In this document: positions 1 to 5,765 of the stretch, piece by piece
Numbering within the stretch: position 1 is the first letter of the stretch
How the letters are laid out: the number at the start of each line of letters is the position of its first letter
Origin: Thermotogae bacterium
GTDB taxonomy: Bacteria > Thermotogota > Thermotogae > UBA12178
Reading direction: 5' to 3'
Length of the DNA: 6,322 nucleotides
Assembly (NCBI GenBank): GCA_003641795.1
Contig: QNAP01000103.1
Coordinates: 1-6,322, forward strand
Program-made: the position numbers and the translations under genes
Notes under the pieces: generated by a model
Told to the model about the DNA's origin: nothing
Databases searched by the model: none
The model's input: the letters and a program-made list of their open reading frames with translations, nothing else

Positions 1-485
1 CTCACTGTGAGGCCGTTTCTTTTGGCGAATTCTACCAGGATTCTGACAACCTCGGCACAGCTTTTACTTAAAGCAGGAGTAATGCCACTAAGATGCAATA
101 CTTTTGCCTTCCGTACATAGTCGTAGTCAATATCGTCTTTCGAAAGTTTTGAAGCTTCAGAAAGCGACCTGTCATAAATGAAACGGTTCTTTCTTGGTGG
201 AGTAGATAGCTCCACAAATGCCAATCCCATTTTACCATCGGACGACCATAGTACACGTGACATGTCGACTCCGGCACTCCTGTATTTTGCTATTGCTAAC
301 CGCCCCAGAGGGTTGTCAGGTACTCTAGTAATCAAACCTACTGTGTGCCCCAAACGCGCGAGACCTGCGAGAACATTTGCTTCGGAACCACCGACCAGAA
401 TCTCCAAGAGTCTGGCAGTCTCCAAGATGTGATATTTTGGCGGACGAAGTACTACAAGTATCTCTCCAACAGCTACAACTTCCAT
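1..485 (-). CDS. kdgK: PfkB-family sugar kinase, probable 2-keto-3-deoxygluconate kinase (3' part beyond the left edge)
   Basis: Seen: an open frame of 161 codons starts at the ATG at 485-483, preceded by GGAGGTG (491-497) at 5-nt spacing, and runs off the window. About half of the usual ~310-340 residues is present. Near the N-terminus are the ribokinase/PfkB motifs VGGSEANVLAGLARLG (31-46) and DNPLG (57-61), then YDRSLSEAS (104-112) and HLSGITPAL (131-139). The YDRxxSxxS stretch and the SGITP motif resemble known KDG kinases, which phosphorylate 2-keto-3-deoxygluconate to KDPG for cleavage by KDPG aldolase. The ATP site and catalytic Asp (GAGD) of the family lie in the missing C-terminal half. 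Context: it is the last visible gene of the transporter/aldolase cluster on the same strand, 296 bp after tctA, so it may be read through or have its own promoter. Fructokinase or another PfkB kinase is possible; the family call is firm, the substrate is inferred. Confidence 0.82.
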   Translation of the reverse strand, partial: MEVVAVGEILVVLRPPKYHILETARLLEILVGGSEANVLAGLARLGHTVGLITRVPDNPLGRLAIAKYRSAGVDMSRVLWSSDGKMGLAFVELSTPPRKNRFIYDRSLSEASKLSKDDIDYDYVRKAKVLHLSGITPALSKSCAEVVRILVEFAKRNGLTV

Positions 486-781
486 ACGATCACCTCCACT
501 AATTTCGGGGGAGCAAATTAATTGTTCATTTTTCGAGAAGTTCTCACTTCACCCAGTGTGTGATTAGTAACAAAGGCTCTTTTCTTCTGATGTCTTCTCT
601 ATCCCACTCCTTTCAACCTAGAAAGTCAATTCTATTCTCGAAAGCACTTCCAAAATTCCCTGGCATGGTTCTAGTAGTAATTCTCTTCAGTGTGCTTCTT
701 CACTTCACCGAGCTGTATTTAATTGCAGCCGAGAAACACCGAATAATCTGAACCTTCCTGGGAAGAAAACTATGCCCATGG
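486..781. other. Intergenic gap between tctA and the kinase gene, with possible decayed minus-strand frame
   Basis: No convincing gene. The plus-strand GTG frame at 560-751 lacks a ribosome binding site and protein-like character. On the minus strand one frame stays readable for most of the gap, broken by three stops, with segments such as TMPGNFGSAFENRIDFLG and EWDREDIRRKEPLLLITHW. This may be a gene remnant, but I recognise no family. An 11-bp inverted repeat, GAGAAGTTCTC (535-545), lies 50 bp upstream of the kinase start and could be a regulator site. No strong intrinsic terminator is visible after tctA, and no clear -35/-10 pair for the kinase. Confidence 0.4.
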
Positions 782-2248
782 CTATGAGGATGAAGATGCT
801 CTAGGCCTTAACGTTAAGGAAAAGCCAATTACGGCACCACTTGCTATTAGGAACGCGAGAGAGATTGGATGTTTCAAGAAAATCATTGGTGAATGCTGAC
901 TTATAAGCATAGAACGCCTGAAATTCTCTTCAAGCATAGGGCCCAGGATGAGACCTAATACGAGCGTTACTCTGGGGATCTTAAGCTTTAAAGTTGTCCA
1001 TCCCAGGAGCCCAAACAACAGCGCTACTATAGCGTCGAATATGATCCCTCTGACACTGATAGATCCCACTAAGCAAAGGATTCCTATTAAAGGATACAGG
1101 AGATATCGAGGGGTATTGAGCAATTTTACATAAGCGCGAATAAATATGAATCCGAGTACTAACATCATGACATTTGCTACTCCCAGGGAGGAGAAGATCA
1201 TATAAAGTGTGATTTTGTGTTCTTGGAAAAGTTTATACCCTGTTTGTAAACCTGCGATTCTTAATGCTCCTAGTAAGACGGCAGCGACACTGTCACCTGG
1301 TATGCCAAAGGCGAGCAGCGGTACTAGAGCTCCACCGGTGACTCCGTTGTTAGCTGATTCGGAAGCTGCCACACCTTTTGGGTTTCCCTCGCCGAAACCT
1401 ATGCTTTCCTTCTTTGACGTATTCTTCGTTAATCCATAGTGCAGAAAAGCCGCTACATTGCCCCCAAGCCCAGGTACCATTCCAACGAAGGTTCCTATCA
1501 GACCTCCTCTAAGCATTGTCGGTAATAGGCCTGTGATTTTCTGCCATCTTGGGAGGACAAATCTTCCCAGGGACTCTTTCGTTACGCTGATGTTGTTGCT
1601 CTTCGACAAGCTAGACAAGTGGGCGAAGACTTCGCCCAGACCAAAGATTCCGATCATAGCTGGGATGTAGGGAATTCCTTCAAAGAGTTCGAAGAAGCCA
1701 AACGTGAACCTGGGGATACCTCCCACAGGGTCTAAGCCAACTGCCGCCAAAAACAGCCCCAGAAAGGCTCCTATAAGGCCTTTTACCATGGAACCACCTG
1801 AAACACCTGAGCATATTACGAGGCCTAGTAGTGCTAATGAAAAGTACTCGGGGCTATTGAAAAACAGTGATAGGCGTGCCAGCGGTTCCGAGACAGTGAA
1901 CAGAAATATCAGACTGACACACGTGCCGACAAACGAAGAGATTGTCGCGATGATCAACGCCTCGCTACCCTTTCCACGCAATGCCATTGAATACCCATCC
2001 AACCTTGTAGCCGTTGCTGCGGGAGTTCCAGGAATTCCCACAATGATGGCCGCATAAGACCCTGCCATTAGTGCAGCGTTGTAAATAGCAAGCAGAAGAG
2101 CGAAGGCAGGAATTGTGTCTACGTAGAAAGTGATAGGAATCAACAGCGCAATGGTAGAAGTGGCCGTTAAACCAGGTAAAGCACCGACCGTTATGCCAAT
2201 AAAAGTACCTACTATAATGAAAATGAAAGTTTCAAACACTTTTAGCAT
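782..2248 (-). CDS. tctA: Tripartite tricarboxylate transporter, large membrane subunit TctA
   Basis: Large permease subunit (488 aa; family usually ~500) of a TTT transporter, a secondary, cation-driven importer of carboxylates that works with a periplasmic binding protein. Seen: ATG with GGAGGCGAGGGGA directly upstream. The protein is almost wholly hydrophobic, with about a dozen membrane segments, and carries the TctA signatures GALPGLTATSTIALLIP (22-38), GIPGTPAATATRLDGYSMA (71-89), GMVPGLGGNVAAF (256-268), GNPKGVAASESANNGVTGGA (288-307), FGIPGDSVAAVLLGAL (314-329) and LGPMLEENFRRSMLIS (435-450). The two glycine/proline-rich repeats (PGL.., GIPG..) are the duplicated pores expected of the family. 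It begins 22 nt after tctB ends, so it is co-transcribed with tctB and tctC. The subunit assignment is secure; the transported compound cannot be read from TctA. Confidence 0.95.
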   Translation of the reverse strand: MLKVFETFIFIIVGTFIGITVGALPGLTATSTIALLIPITFYVDTIPAFALLLAIYNAALMAGSYAAIIVGIPGTPAATATRLDGYSMALRGKGSEALIIATISSFVGTCVSLIFLFTVSEPLARLSLFFNSPEYFSLALLGLVICSGVSGGSMVKGLIGAFLGLFLAAVGLDPVGGIPRFTFGFFELFEGIPYIPAMIGIFGLGEVFAHLSSLSKSNNISVTKESLGRFVLPRWQKITGLLPTMLRGGLIGTFVGMVPGLGGNVAAFLHYGLTKNTSKKESIGFGEGNPKGVAASESANNGVTGGALVPLLAFGIPGDSVAAVLLGALRIAGLQTGYKLFQEHKITLYMIFSSLGVANVMMLVLGFIFIRAYVKLLNTPRYLLYPLIGILCLVGSISVRGIIFDAIVALLFGLLGWTTLKLKIPRVTLVLGLILGPMLEENFRRSMLISQHSPMIFLKHPISLAFLIASGAVIGFSLTLRPRASSSS

Positions 2249-2270
2249 TCCCCTCGCCTCCGATGTTTGG

Positions 2271-2732
2271 CTATACTAATACCTTGAACACCATATTGAA
2301 TAGCAAGTAAATACCTACGCTTATCCCCAGCGCGATAACGCCAGAGATAACTAATACTTTCTTGCTCAATGTATTTGTGGACACAGCTATTATGATTGCC
2401 ATGGTGAAATACACAGAGGCAGTTAGAGGAATGAAATGAATATGCGACAGAACCAGCACGTACAACAAGCACAGCCCGCTGAAGAAAGCAGAGGGTGGAA
2501 AGCTACGAACGAGTAATTTGCATTTTGCGTGTTTCCTGAAACGAGTGAGTTGTTCTCTTGTTTCTTTGGAGAGCAACAGTGCCACGCCAAGTCCAAACAG
2601 GACGATTCCAATAAATGCAGGAAATAAGCCAGGTCCCGTCATTTTCCCTGCAGATGCTCCAAGTTTCACTCCTTGAAATAGCAGCCATATTCCGAACAAC
2701 GTTGAAAAAGCACCTGTAATGAAGTTACTCAC
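2271..2732 (-). CDS. tctB: Tripartite tricarboxylate transporter, small membrane subunit TctB
   Basis: Small membrane subunit of the TTT importer, 153 aa from the GTG chosen here, within the family's usual 140-170. Seen: four hydrophobic segments at about residues 4-22, 33-54, 82-112 and 126-151, with the typical GPGLFP motif (33-38) opening the second, and a basic cytoplasmic loop between the second and third. Start choice: an in-frame TTG at 2756 would add eight polar residues but has no ribosome binding site. The GTG at 2732 has AAGGAGAG (2744-2751) 11 nt upstream, inside the end of tctC, and leaves the first helix right at the N-terminus. With this start the gene overlaps the tctC stop by 8 nt, which suggests translational coupling of binding protein and membrane subunits. 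TctB sequences are poorly conserved, so the call rests on the topology, the motif and the position between tctC and tctA. Confidence 0.9.
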   Translation of the reverse strand: MSNFITGAFSTLFGIWLLFQGVKLGASAGKMTGPGLFPAFIGIVLFGLGVALLLSKETREQLTRFRKHAKCKLLVRSFPPSAFFSGLCLLYVLVLSHIHFIPLTASVYFTMAIIIAVSTNTLSKKVLVISGVIALGISVGIYLLFNMVFKVLV

Positions 2733-3693
2733 TTTCTTGTACTCTCTCCTTGACAACTTTGAACAGTTTGTATTGCTCTTGCATAAATTTCAGAGAATCT
2801 TCTGGGCCAAGATAAAATCTGCCAAAGCGATTCCTATCCATGAACTCGACAAACTGCTCATCTTCATAGACCTTGTGGAACAAATCCGCTAAAAAAGCGA
2901 CAATGTCTTGCGGTGTGTTCTTGGGAACCATGATCCCTCTCCAGGTTCCAAACGCAATGTCTAAACCCTGCTCGCGTAGTGTGGGAACTCCTGGGAATAA
3001 TTTACTGCGCTTTTCGCTCATAATGCCGAGGTAGCGTAGTTCACCTTCTTCCACTAGGGAGAGAGCTTCTGCTGCGCTAGTGGTACCAACGTCGATTTCA
3101 CCAGAAAGCAAGGCTTTTAATTGTGGTGCAGCACCTCCCGGGTATGTAAGGTTTATTACGTAATCTTTTACCCCAGCTGTCACCTCGAAGAGCATTGCTC
3201 CTATCCACCATGCAGCTCCAGGGGAGGCTGTTCCGACTTTTACTTTTCCGGGATTTTTCTTAATATAAGTGATAAGCTCGTTCACATCCTTCCAAGGACT
3301 ACTTGTTTTCACCGTAAGGGACGCTGGGTCTTTGTTCATTATGCAAACAGGCTCAAGATCTTCGTAGGAGATTGGAAAGTTTTGGAAGATCTTCAGTGTC
3401 ACTATTGGCAGAGCGACTAAGCACAGTGTATACCCATCGGGTCTCGCTTTTGCTACATGAGAAAAGGCCACTCCACCACCGGCACCAGTCATGTTTTGTA
3501 CAACGATCGGTTGATCGATATACTTCTCCGCAATTTTTGCCATCGCTCTCCCTATCAGGTCAGTTCCACCACCTGCCGAGTAAGGTATTATGAGTGTAAT
3601 GGGCTCTGTCGGATATTCTGCGAAAGTAGTGAGTTGAGGAATCACTGTCATCACCGCCGCTAAGAAGAACAGAGGAAAAACAAGCTTTCTCAT
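2725..3693 (-). CDS. tctC: TTT transporter periplasmic substrate-binding protein (TctC/Bug family)
   Basis: Extracytoplasmic receptor that captures the carboxylate and delivers it to TctAB. Seen: 322 aa from the ATG at 3693, the usual family length. A signal peptide (MRK, then a hydrophobic stretch to about residue 20) has a likely cleavage after TTFA (residue 25), giving EYPTEP at the mature N-terminus. Bug-family landmarks follow: PYSAGGGTDLIGR (37-49), QPIVVQNMTGAGGG (61-74), KARPDGYTL (82-90), the ligand-pocket loop TYPGGAAPQLKALLSGEIDVG (183-203) and PGVPTLREQG (234-243). There is no lipobox, so it is soluble in the periplasm. A TTG two codons upstream of the ATG is too close to the ribosome binding site AAGGAGGGA (3701-3709), so the ATG is preferred. 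It lies 67 nt after the aldolase gene. Bug proteins bind diverse di-, tri- and sugar-acid ligands; the ligand here is unknown, and the adjacent aldolase and kinase suggest a sugar acid or keto-deoxy acid. Confidence 0.93.
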   Translation of the reverse strand: MRKLVFPLFFLAAVMTVIPQLTTFAEYPTEPITLIIPYSAGGGTDLIGRAMAKIAEKYIDQPIVVQNMTGAGGGVAFSHVAKARPDGYTLCLVALPIVTLKIFQNFPISYEDLEPVCIMNKDPASLTVKTSSPWKDVNELITYIKKNPGKVKVGTASPGAAWWIGAMLFEVTAGVKDYVINLTYPGGAAPQLKALLSGEIDVGTTSAAEALSLVEEGELRYLGIMSEKRSKLFPGVPTLREQGLDIAFGTWRGIMVPKNTPQDIVAFLADLFHKVYEDEQFVEFMDRNRFGRFYLGPEDSLKFMQEQYKLFKVVKERVQESE

Positions 3694-3760
3694 AACCAAC
3701 TCCCTCCTTTTTCGCTTTCCACCCTCTGTGCAAGGTTCAGGAAAGCCGTCAAAATGTCAC

Positions 3761-4672
3761 TTAAAGAACTCCTAGCTTCTCGAGCTCACTCTTGACTTTT
3801 TCATACGTACCACTTGACATTTCCTTCCACGGCTCTCGCAAAGTTCCGGGATTTAAGCCCCTCATTCTAAGCATGGCATAACAAGAAGCTGGTCTAAAAC
3901 CTTCTATCCCCTGAAGATTCCTGACACGTAACACAAGGAGTTGCTTTTCTGCAGCCGCTTTTAGGTCTCCTCTCATGTATGATTCATAAACATCCACCAC
4001 GAGTTCTGGAAAAGCATTTGCTGTACCTGCGACTCCTCCTTGCCCACCTAGTTGAAGAGTGGGCAATAGTAAAGCGGCTGTTCCTGTGAAGAATACAAAG
4101 TCTGGGTGAGCAGGTTTTACTCTTTCTATATACTCGAACATCTGAGTTAAATTGCCACTGCTGTCCTTTATTCCCTTAATCCCTACATCAGCTAACTTGC
4201 TGAGGAGATCCGGTGAAACGTTGTAACCAGTTGTCCTAGGGTTATTGTAAAGGAACACAGGTATACTCACCGAATCAACTAACTTTCTAAAAAAGTTTAC
4301 TATTTGATCTTCCTTGTAAGCAAACGAGGAGTAATAGAACGGCATCACACTGGCGATAGCTGATGCTCCTGCTTGTTCAGCGTGTCTGGCTAATTCCAAA
4401 GCTGTCTTCGTATATGGGCTTCCAACTTGCACGATAACAGGAACTTCCCCATTGACTTCTTCTAGAATAACCTCTGCTACCTTTTTCCGTTCTTCTGCAG
4501 TCATTAGAGGGAAGCTACCATAAGAGCCTATTATGAAGAACCCATGTACTTTTCTGTCGAGTAGAAATCTCACAACCTTTTTTTGCTTTCCTGGATCGAA
4601 GTTACCATCCGAGTCAAAACTAGTAATTGTAGGAGGATACACTCCGCAGAAAACCTTTCTCGCATTTGCCAT
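3761..4672 (-). CDS. DHDPS/N-acetylneuraminate lyase-family class I aldolase or dehydratase
   Basis: A (beta/alpha)8 enzyme that forms a Schiff base with an alpha-keto acid, likely cleaving or dehydrating a 2-keto(-3-deoxy) acid in the cytosol. Seen: 303 aa, normal family length. The Schiff-base lysine is K169 in GIKGIKDSSGN (164-174), the catalytic tyrosine Y142 in LYNNPRTTG (141-149), and the C-terminal GGQGGVAGTANAFPEL (209-224) matches the family. Oddity: the substrate-carboxylate loop, GTTGE in classical DapA, is GSYGSFPLM (49-57), so the second Thr/Ser and the Glu are both lost. This argues against true lysine-biosynthetic DapA. The FPLMTAEER sequence recalls 4-hydroxy-2-oxoglutarate aldolases, but that is a resemblance only. 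ATG with AAGGAGGG 7 nt upstream; first gene of the operon, ahead of tctCBA and the KDG-type kinase, which points to catabolism. Candidates: KDG-type aldolase, ketodeoxy-sugar-acid dehydratase, HOGA-like aldolase. Confidence 0.9.
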   Translation of the reverse strand: MANARKVFCGVYPPTITSFDSDGNFDPGKQKKVVRFLLDRKVHGFFIIGSYGSFPLMTAEERKKVAEVILEEVNGEVPVIVQVGSPYTKTALELARHAEQAGASAIASVMPFYYSSFAYKEDQIVNFFRKLVDSVSIPVFLYNNPRTTGYNVSPDLLSKLADVGIKGIKDSSGNLTQMFEYIERVKPAHPDFVFFTGTAALLLPTLQLGGQGGVAGTANAFPELVVDVYESYMRGDLKAAAEKQLLVLRVRNLQGIEGFRPASCYAMLRMRGLNPGTLREPWKEMSSGTYEKVKSELEKLGVL

Positions 4673-4705
4673 CCATAATCCCTCCTTAACTTCAGTGGAC
4701 CGTAT

Positions 4706-4717
4706 CGGTATATACCG
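4706..4717. promoter_or_regulatory. Perfect 12-bp palindrome, probable operator
   Basis: CGGTATATACCG is its own reverse complement and lies about 8 bp downstream of the predicted -10, over the likely transcription start, where a bound repressor would block the operon. The core TATATAC (4709-4715) recurs 10 bp away (4719-4725, one helical turn) and again at 4761-4767 (about four turns further). Such GT...AC palindromes suit GntR/FadR-type regulators of sugar-acid genes, but no regulator gene is in the window, so the family is inference. Confidence 0.5.
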
Positions 4718-4725
4718 CTATATAC

Positions 4726-4754
4726 TATCTACCATAACCAGAGCAGATTGTCAA
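4726..4754 (-). promoter_or_regulatory. Promoter of the aldolase-tctCBA operon
   Basis: On the minus strand, TTGACA (4754-4749) is followed after exactly 17 nt by TAGATA (4731-4726). A TGG directly before the -10 acts as an extended -10. The -35 is perfect; the -10 matches only partly. Transcription would start around 4715-4719, about 45 nt before the aldolase ATG. No other comparably good pair is visible upstream of the operon. Confidence 0.6.
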
Positions 4755-4957
4755 GTCACATATATACGAGGAACAAAGAGATATTTGGAGCTATTCCAAG
4801 GAACGCACGCGTAAGGAGCAATATCTCTGTATAAAACTGGATAAATATTCGTAATTATGGATATACTCCTGAGGTAGCTCTTAGAGAGGCTTTGAGGAAA
4901 CAAGAAAAGCTAGATCATTTACGCAATTGGTCTCAATCTATGCATAAATTGGAGTAG
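4738..4957 (+). pseudogene. Decayed, 5'-truncated helical charged protein of unknown family
   Basis: Seen: from 4738 one frame reads IYEEQRDIWSYSKERTRKEQ onward and ends at TAA 4852-4854. The next frame, entered at about 4849, continues as NYGYTPEVALREALRKQEKL and ends at TAG 4955-4957. Joined by removing one base near 4849, they make about 70 residues of strongly helical, charged protein. No start codon or ribosome binding site is present, and the 5' end is cut where the minus-strand operon's promoter begins. The protein-like composition in two abutting frames, and the abrupt upstream stop (TAA 4735-4737), are the evidence for a remnant. I do not recognise the family. It overlaps the operon promoter by a few tens of bases, so part of the apparent frame may be chance. 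Confidence 0.4.
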
Positions 4958-5326
4958 TGTCGAATATCTTTGGTGAGGGGGTTGAGCACAAGTATTATAT
5001 GGTAGTAAAAGGGTTACCGTTACGGATATGGGTAAAGTTTATGGTTCCAACAATCTACATCATTGGAGCGGGGACTATGGTTTGGAAGTTCTTTTCATGT
5101 CTTATTCGGACTTTGCAGATTACGCTGAAGAAGGGTCTTGCGTTGCTTGGCACAGAACCATATATTACGAAGGTAAGTACGCTTTACTTTTGCGGTTGTT
5201 CCTCTTGGAAGCTATATTATTGTTGTTGATAACACAGGTAAAGGATGGGAAGATACTGACCTTGATTTGGTAAACGATTATGCTGTTTTTGATTTGGTAG
5301 CGTATTTTGAGCGGATGTACAGCTGA
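4957..5326 (+). pseudogene. Decayed secreted-type beta-rich domain with acidic DxDxDxxxD loop (two frameshifts)
   Basis: Seen: three frames read on from one another. The first starts at the GTG at 4957 and gives EGVEHKYYMVVKG. It shifts at the AAAAGGG run (5007-5013) to VTVTDMGKVYGSNNLHHWSGD and LEVLFMSYSDFADYAEEGS. It shifts again near 5172-5178 to VRFTFAVVPLGSYIIVVDNT, then GWEDTDLDLVNDYAVFD, and stops at TGA 5324-5326. Both shifts fit single-base deletions. Alternating hydrophobic strands and the GSYIIVVDNT pattern resemble C-terminal beta-sandwich domains of exported proteins. DTDLDLVND (5252-5278) matches a calcium-loop spacing DxDxDxxxD, though without the usual Gly. After the stop the same frame continues with TLTLASLSVTMDADHGSGKV to TGA 5405-5407, possibly more of the same gene. 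There is no signal peptide, so the N-terminus is lost or was supplied by a fused upstream part. Function unknown. Confidence 0.5.
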
Positions 5327-5424
5327 TGCACTTATTCGAACACGCTTACTCTCGCTTCTCTTTCTGTAACGATGGATGCAGACCACGGATCTGGTAAGGT
5401 AAGTTGAACTTTAGGGGGTTGAGA

Positions 5425-5678
5425 ATGAGGTGCAAGGTTTTTTGGTTGAACTTGGCAATGTTTTGTGTTTTTGCTCTCTTTCTTGGATGTTCGGGGTCGG
5501 AATTTCAATAGATTGCTGATGAAGATGTAGTGGAAGGTTTGAAGGCGCTTGAAAATATTTGGTCGAGCGTAACCAATTCACCACCTCCGACAGCTTACCT
5601 CTGTTCGTGGGAAGAAGGCAGTCACCGGATGAGGGTCGCTACTTCTACCGTAGGATCTATATTAGTACGGTAAGGTAA
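5425..5678 (+). pseudogene. Lipoprotein gene remnant: lipobox signal, in-frame TAG, then frameshift
   Basis: Seen: ATG at 5425 with AGGGGG (5413-5418) 6 nt upstream. The first 28 codons give a textbook lipoprotein signal: a short basic start (MRCK), a hydrophobic core and the lipobox LFLG-C (C21), then SGSEFQ. They end at TAG 5509-5511. The frame goes straight on with IADEDVVEGLKALENIWSSV and stays open to 5671. Beyond about 5580 the neighbouring frame looks more protein-like (VGRRQSPDEGRYFYRRIYIS) and stops at TAA 5676-5678. A CAG-to-TAG change plus one single-base deletion would explain it. As it stands, only a 28-residue peptide could be made. It follows the decayed beta-domain fragment on the same strand, and the two may be parts of related lipoprotein genes. 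No family recognised. Confidence 0.55.
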
Positions 5679-5705
5679 GAGATGTGTTAATCCCTTGCCA
5701 TCATG

Positions 5706-5725
5706 AAAAAGGAGGCTGATCCTCC
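5706..5725 (-). terminator. Short hairpin with T-run on the minus strand, possible intrinsic terminator
   Basis: Read on the minus strand, GGAGG-ATCAG-CCTCC is followed by TTTTT: a five-base-pair, GC-rich stem with a U-tract. The stem is short for an efficient terminator, and no minus-strand gene to its right is visible in the window. On the plus strand the same hairpin lies just upstream of the 112-aa gene and would hide an AAGGAGG sequence that has no start codon at a useful distance. Confidence 0.25.
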
Positions 5726-5765
5726 GCAGGAAAATCGTGAAACTGGGTGCCAACGAGGCGGGACT

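Noticed and set aside
68..277. Minus-strand 69-aa frame and plus-strand frame 178-432
   Set aside because: Both are out-of-frame shadows of the kinase gene, which has clear PfkB motifs in its own frame.
560..751. Plus-strand GTG frame of 63 aa
   Set aside because: No ribosome binding site, no recognisable motif, and Ser/Leu-rich composition of a chance frame; the hydrophobic stretch near its end is not preceded by a credible signal.
3761..4672. Calling the aldolase dapA (lysine biosynthesis)
   Set aside because: The GTTGE loop is replaced by GSYGS and the neighbours are a carboxylate importer and a sugar-acid kinase, not lysine genes.
4533..4814. Plus-strand 93-aa frame across the aldolase start
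   Set aside because: It overlaps the 5' end of the aldolase gene and its promoter, and the translation has no protein-like pattern.
5165..5386. Minus-strand 73-aa frame
   Set aside because: It is antisense to the beta-domain remnant, basic and low in complexity, with no ribosome binding site.
5324..5407. Selenocysteine or TGA readthrough at 5324-5326
   Set aside because: The same frame is open after the TGA, but the upstream frame is already broken by two shifts and no SECIS-like hairpin is evident; decay explains it better.
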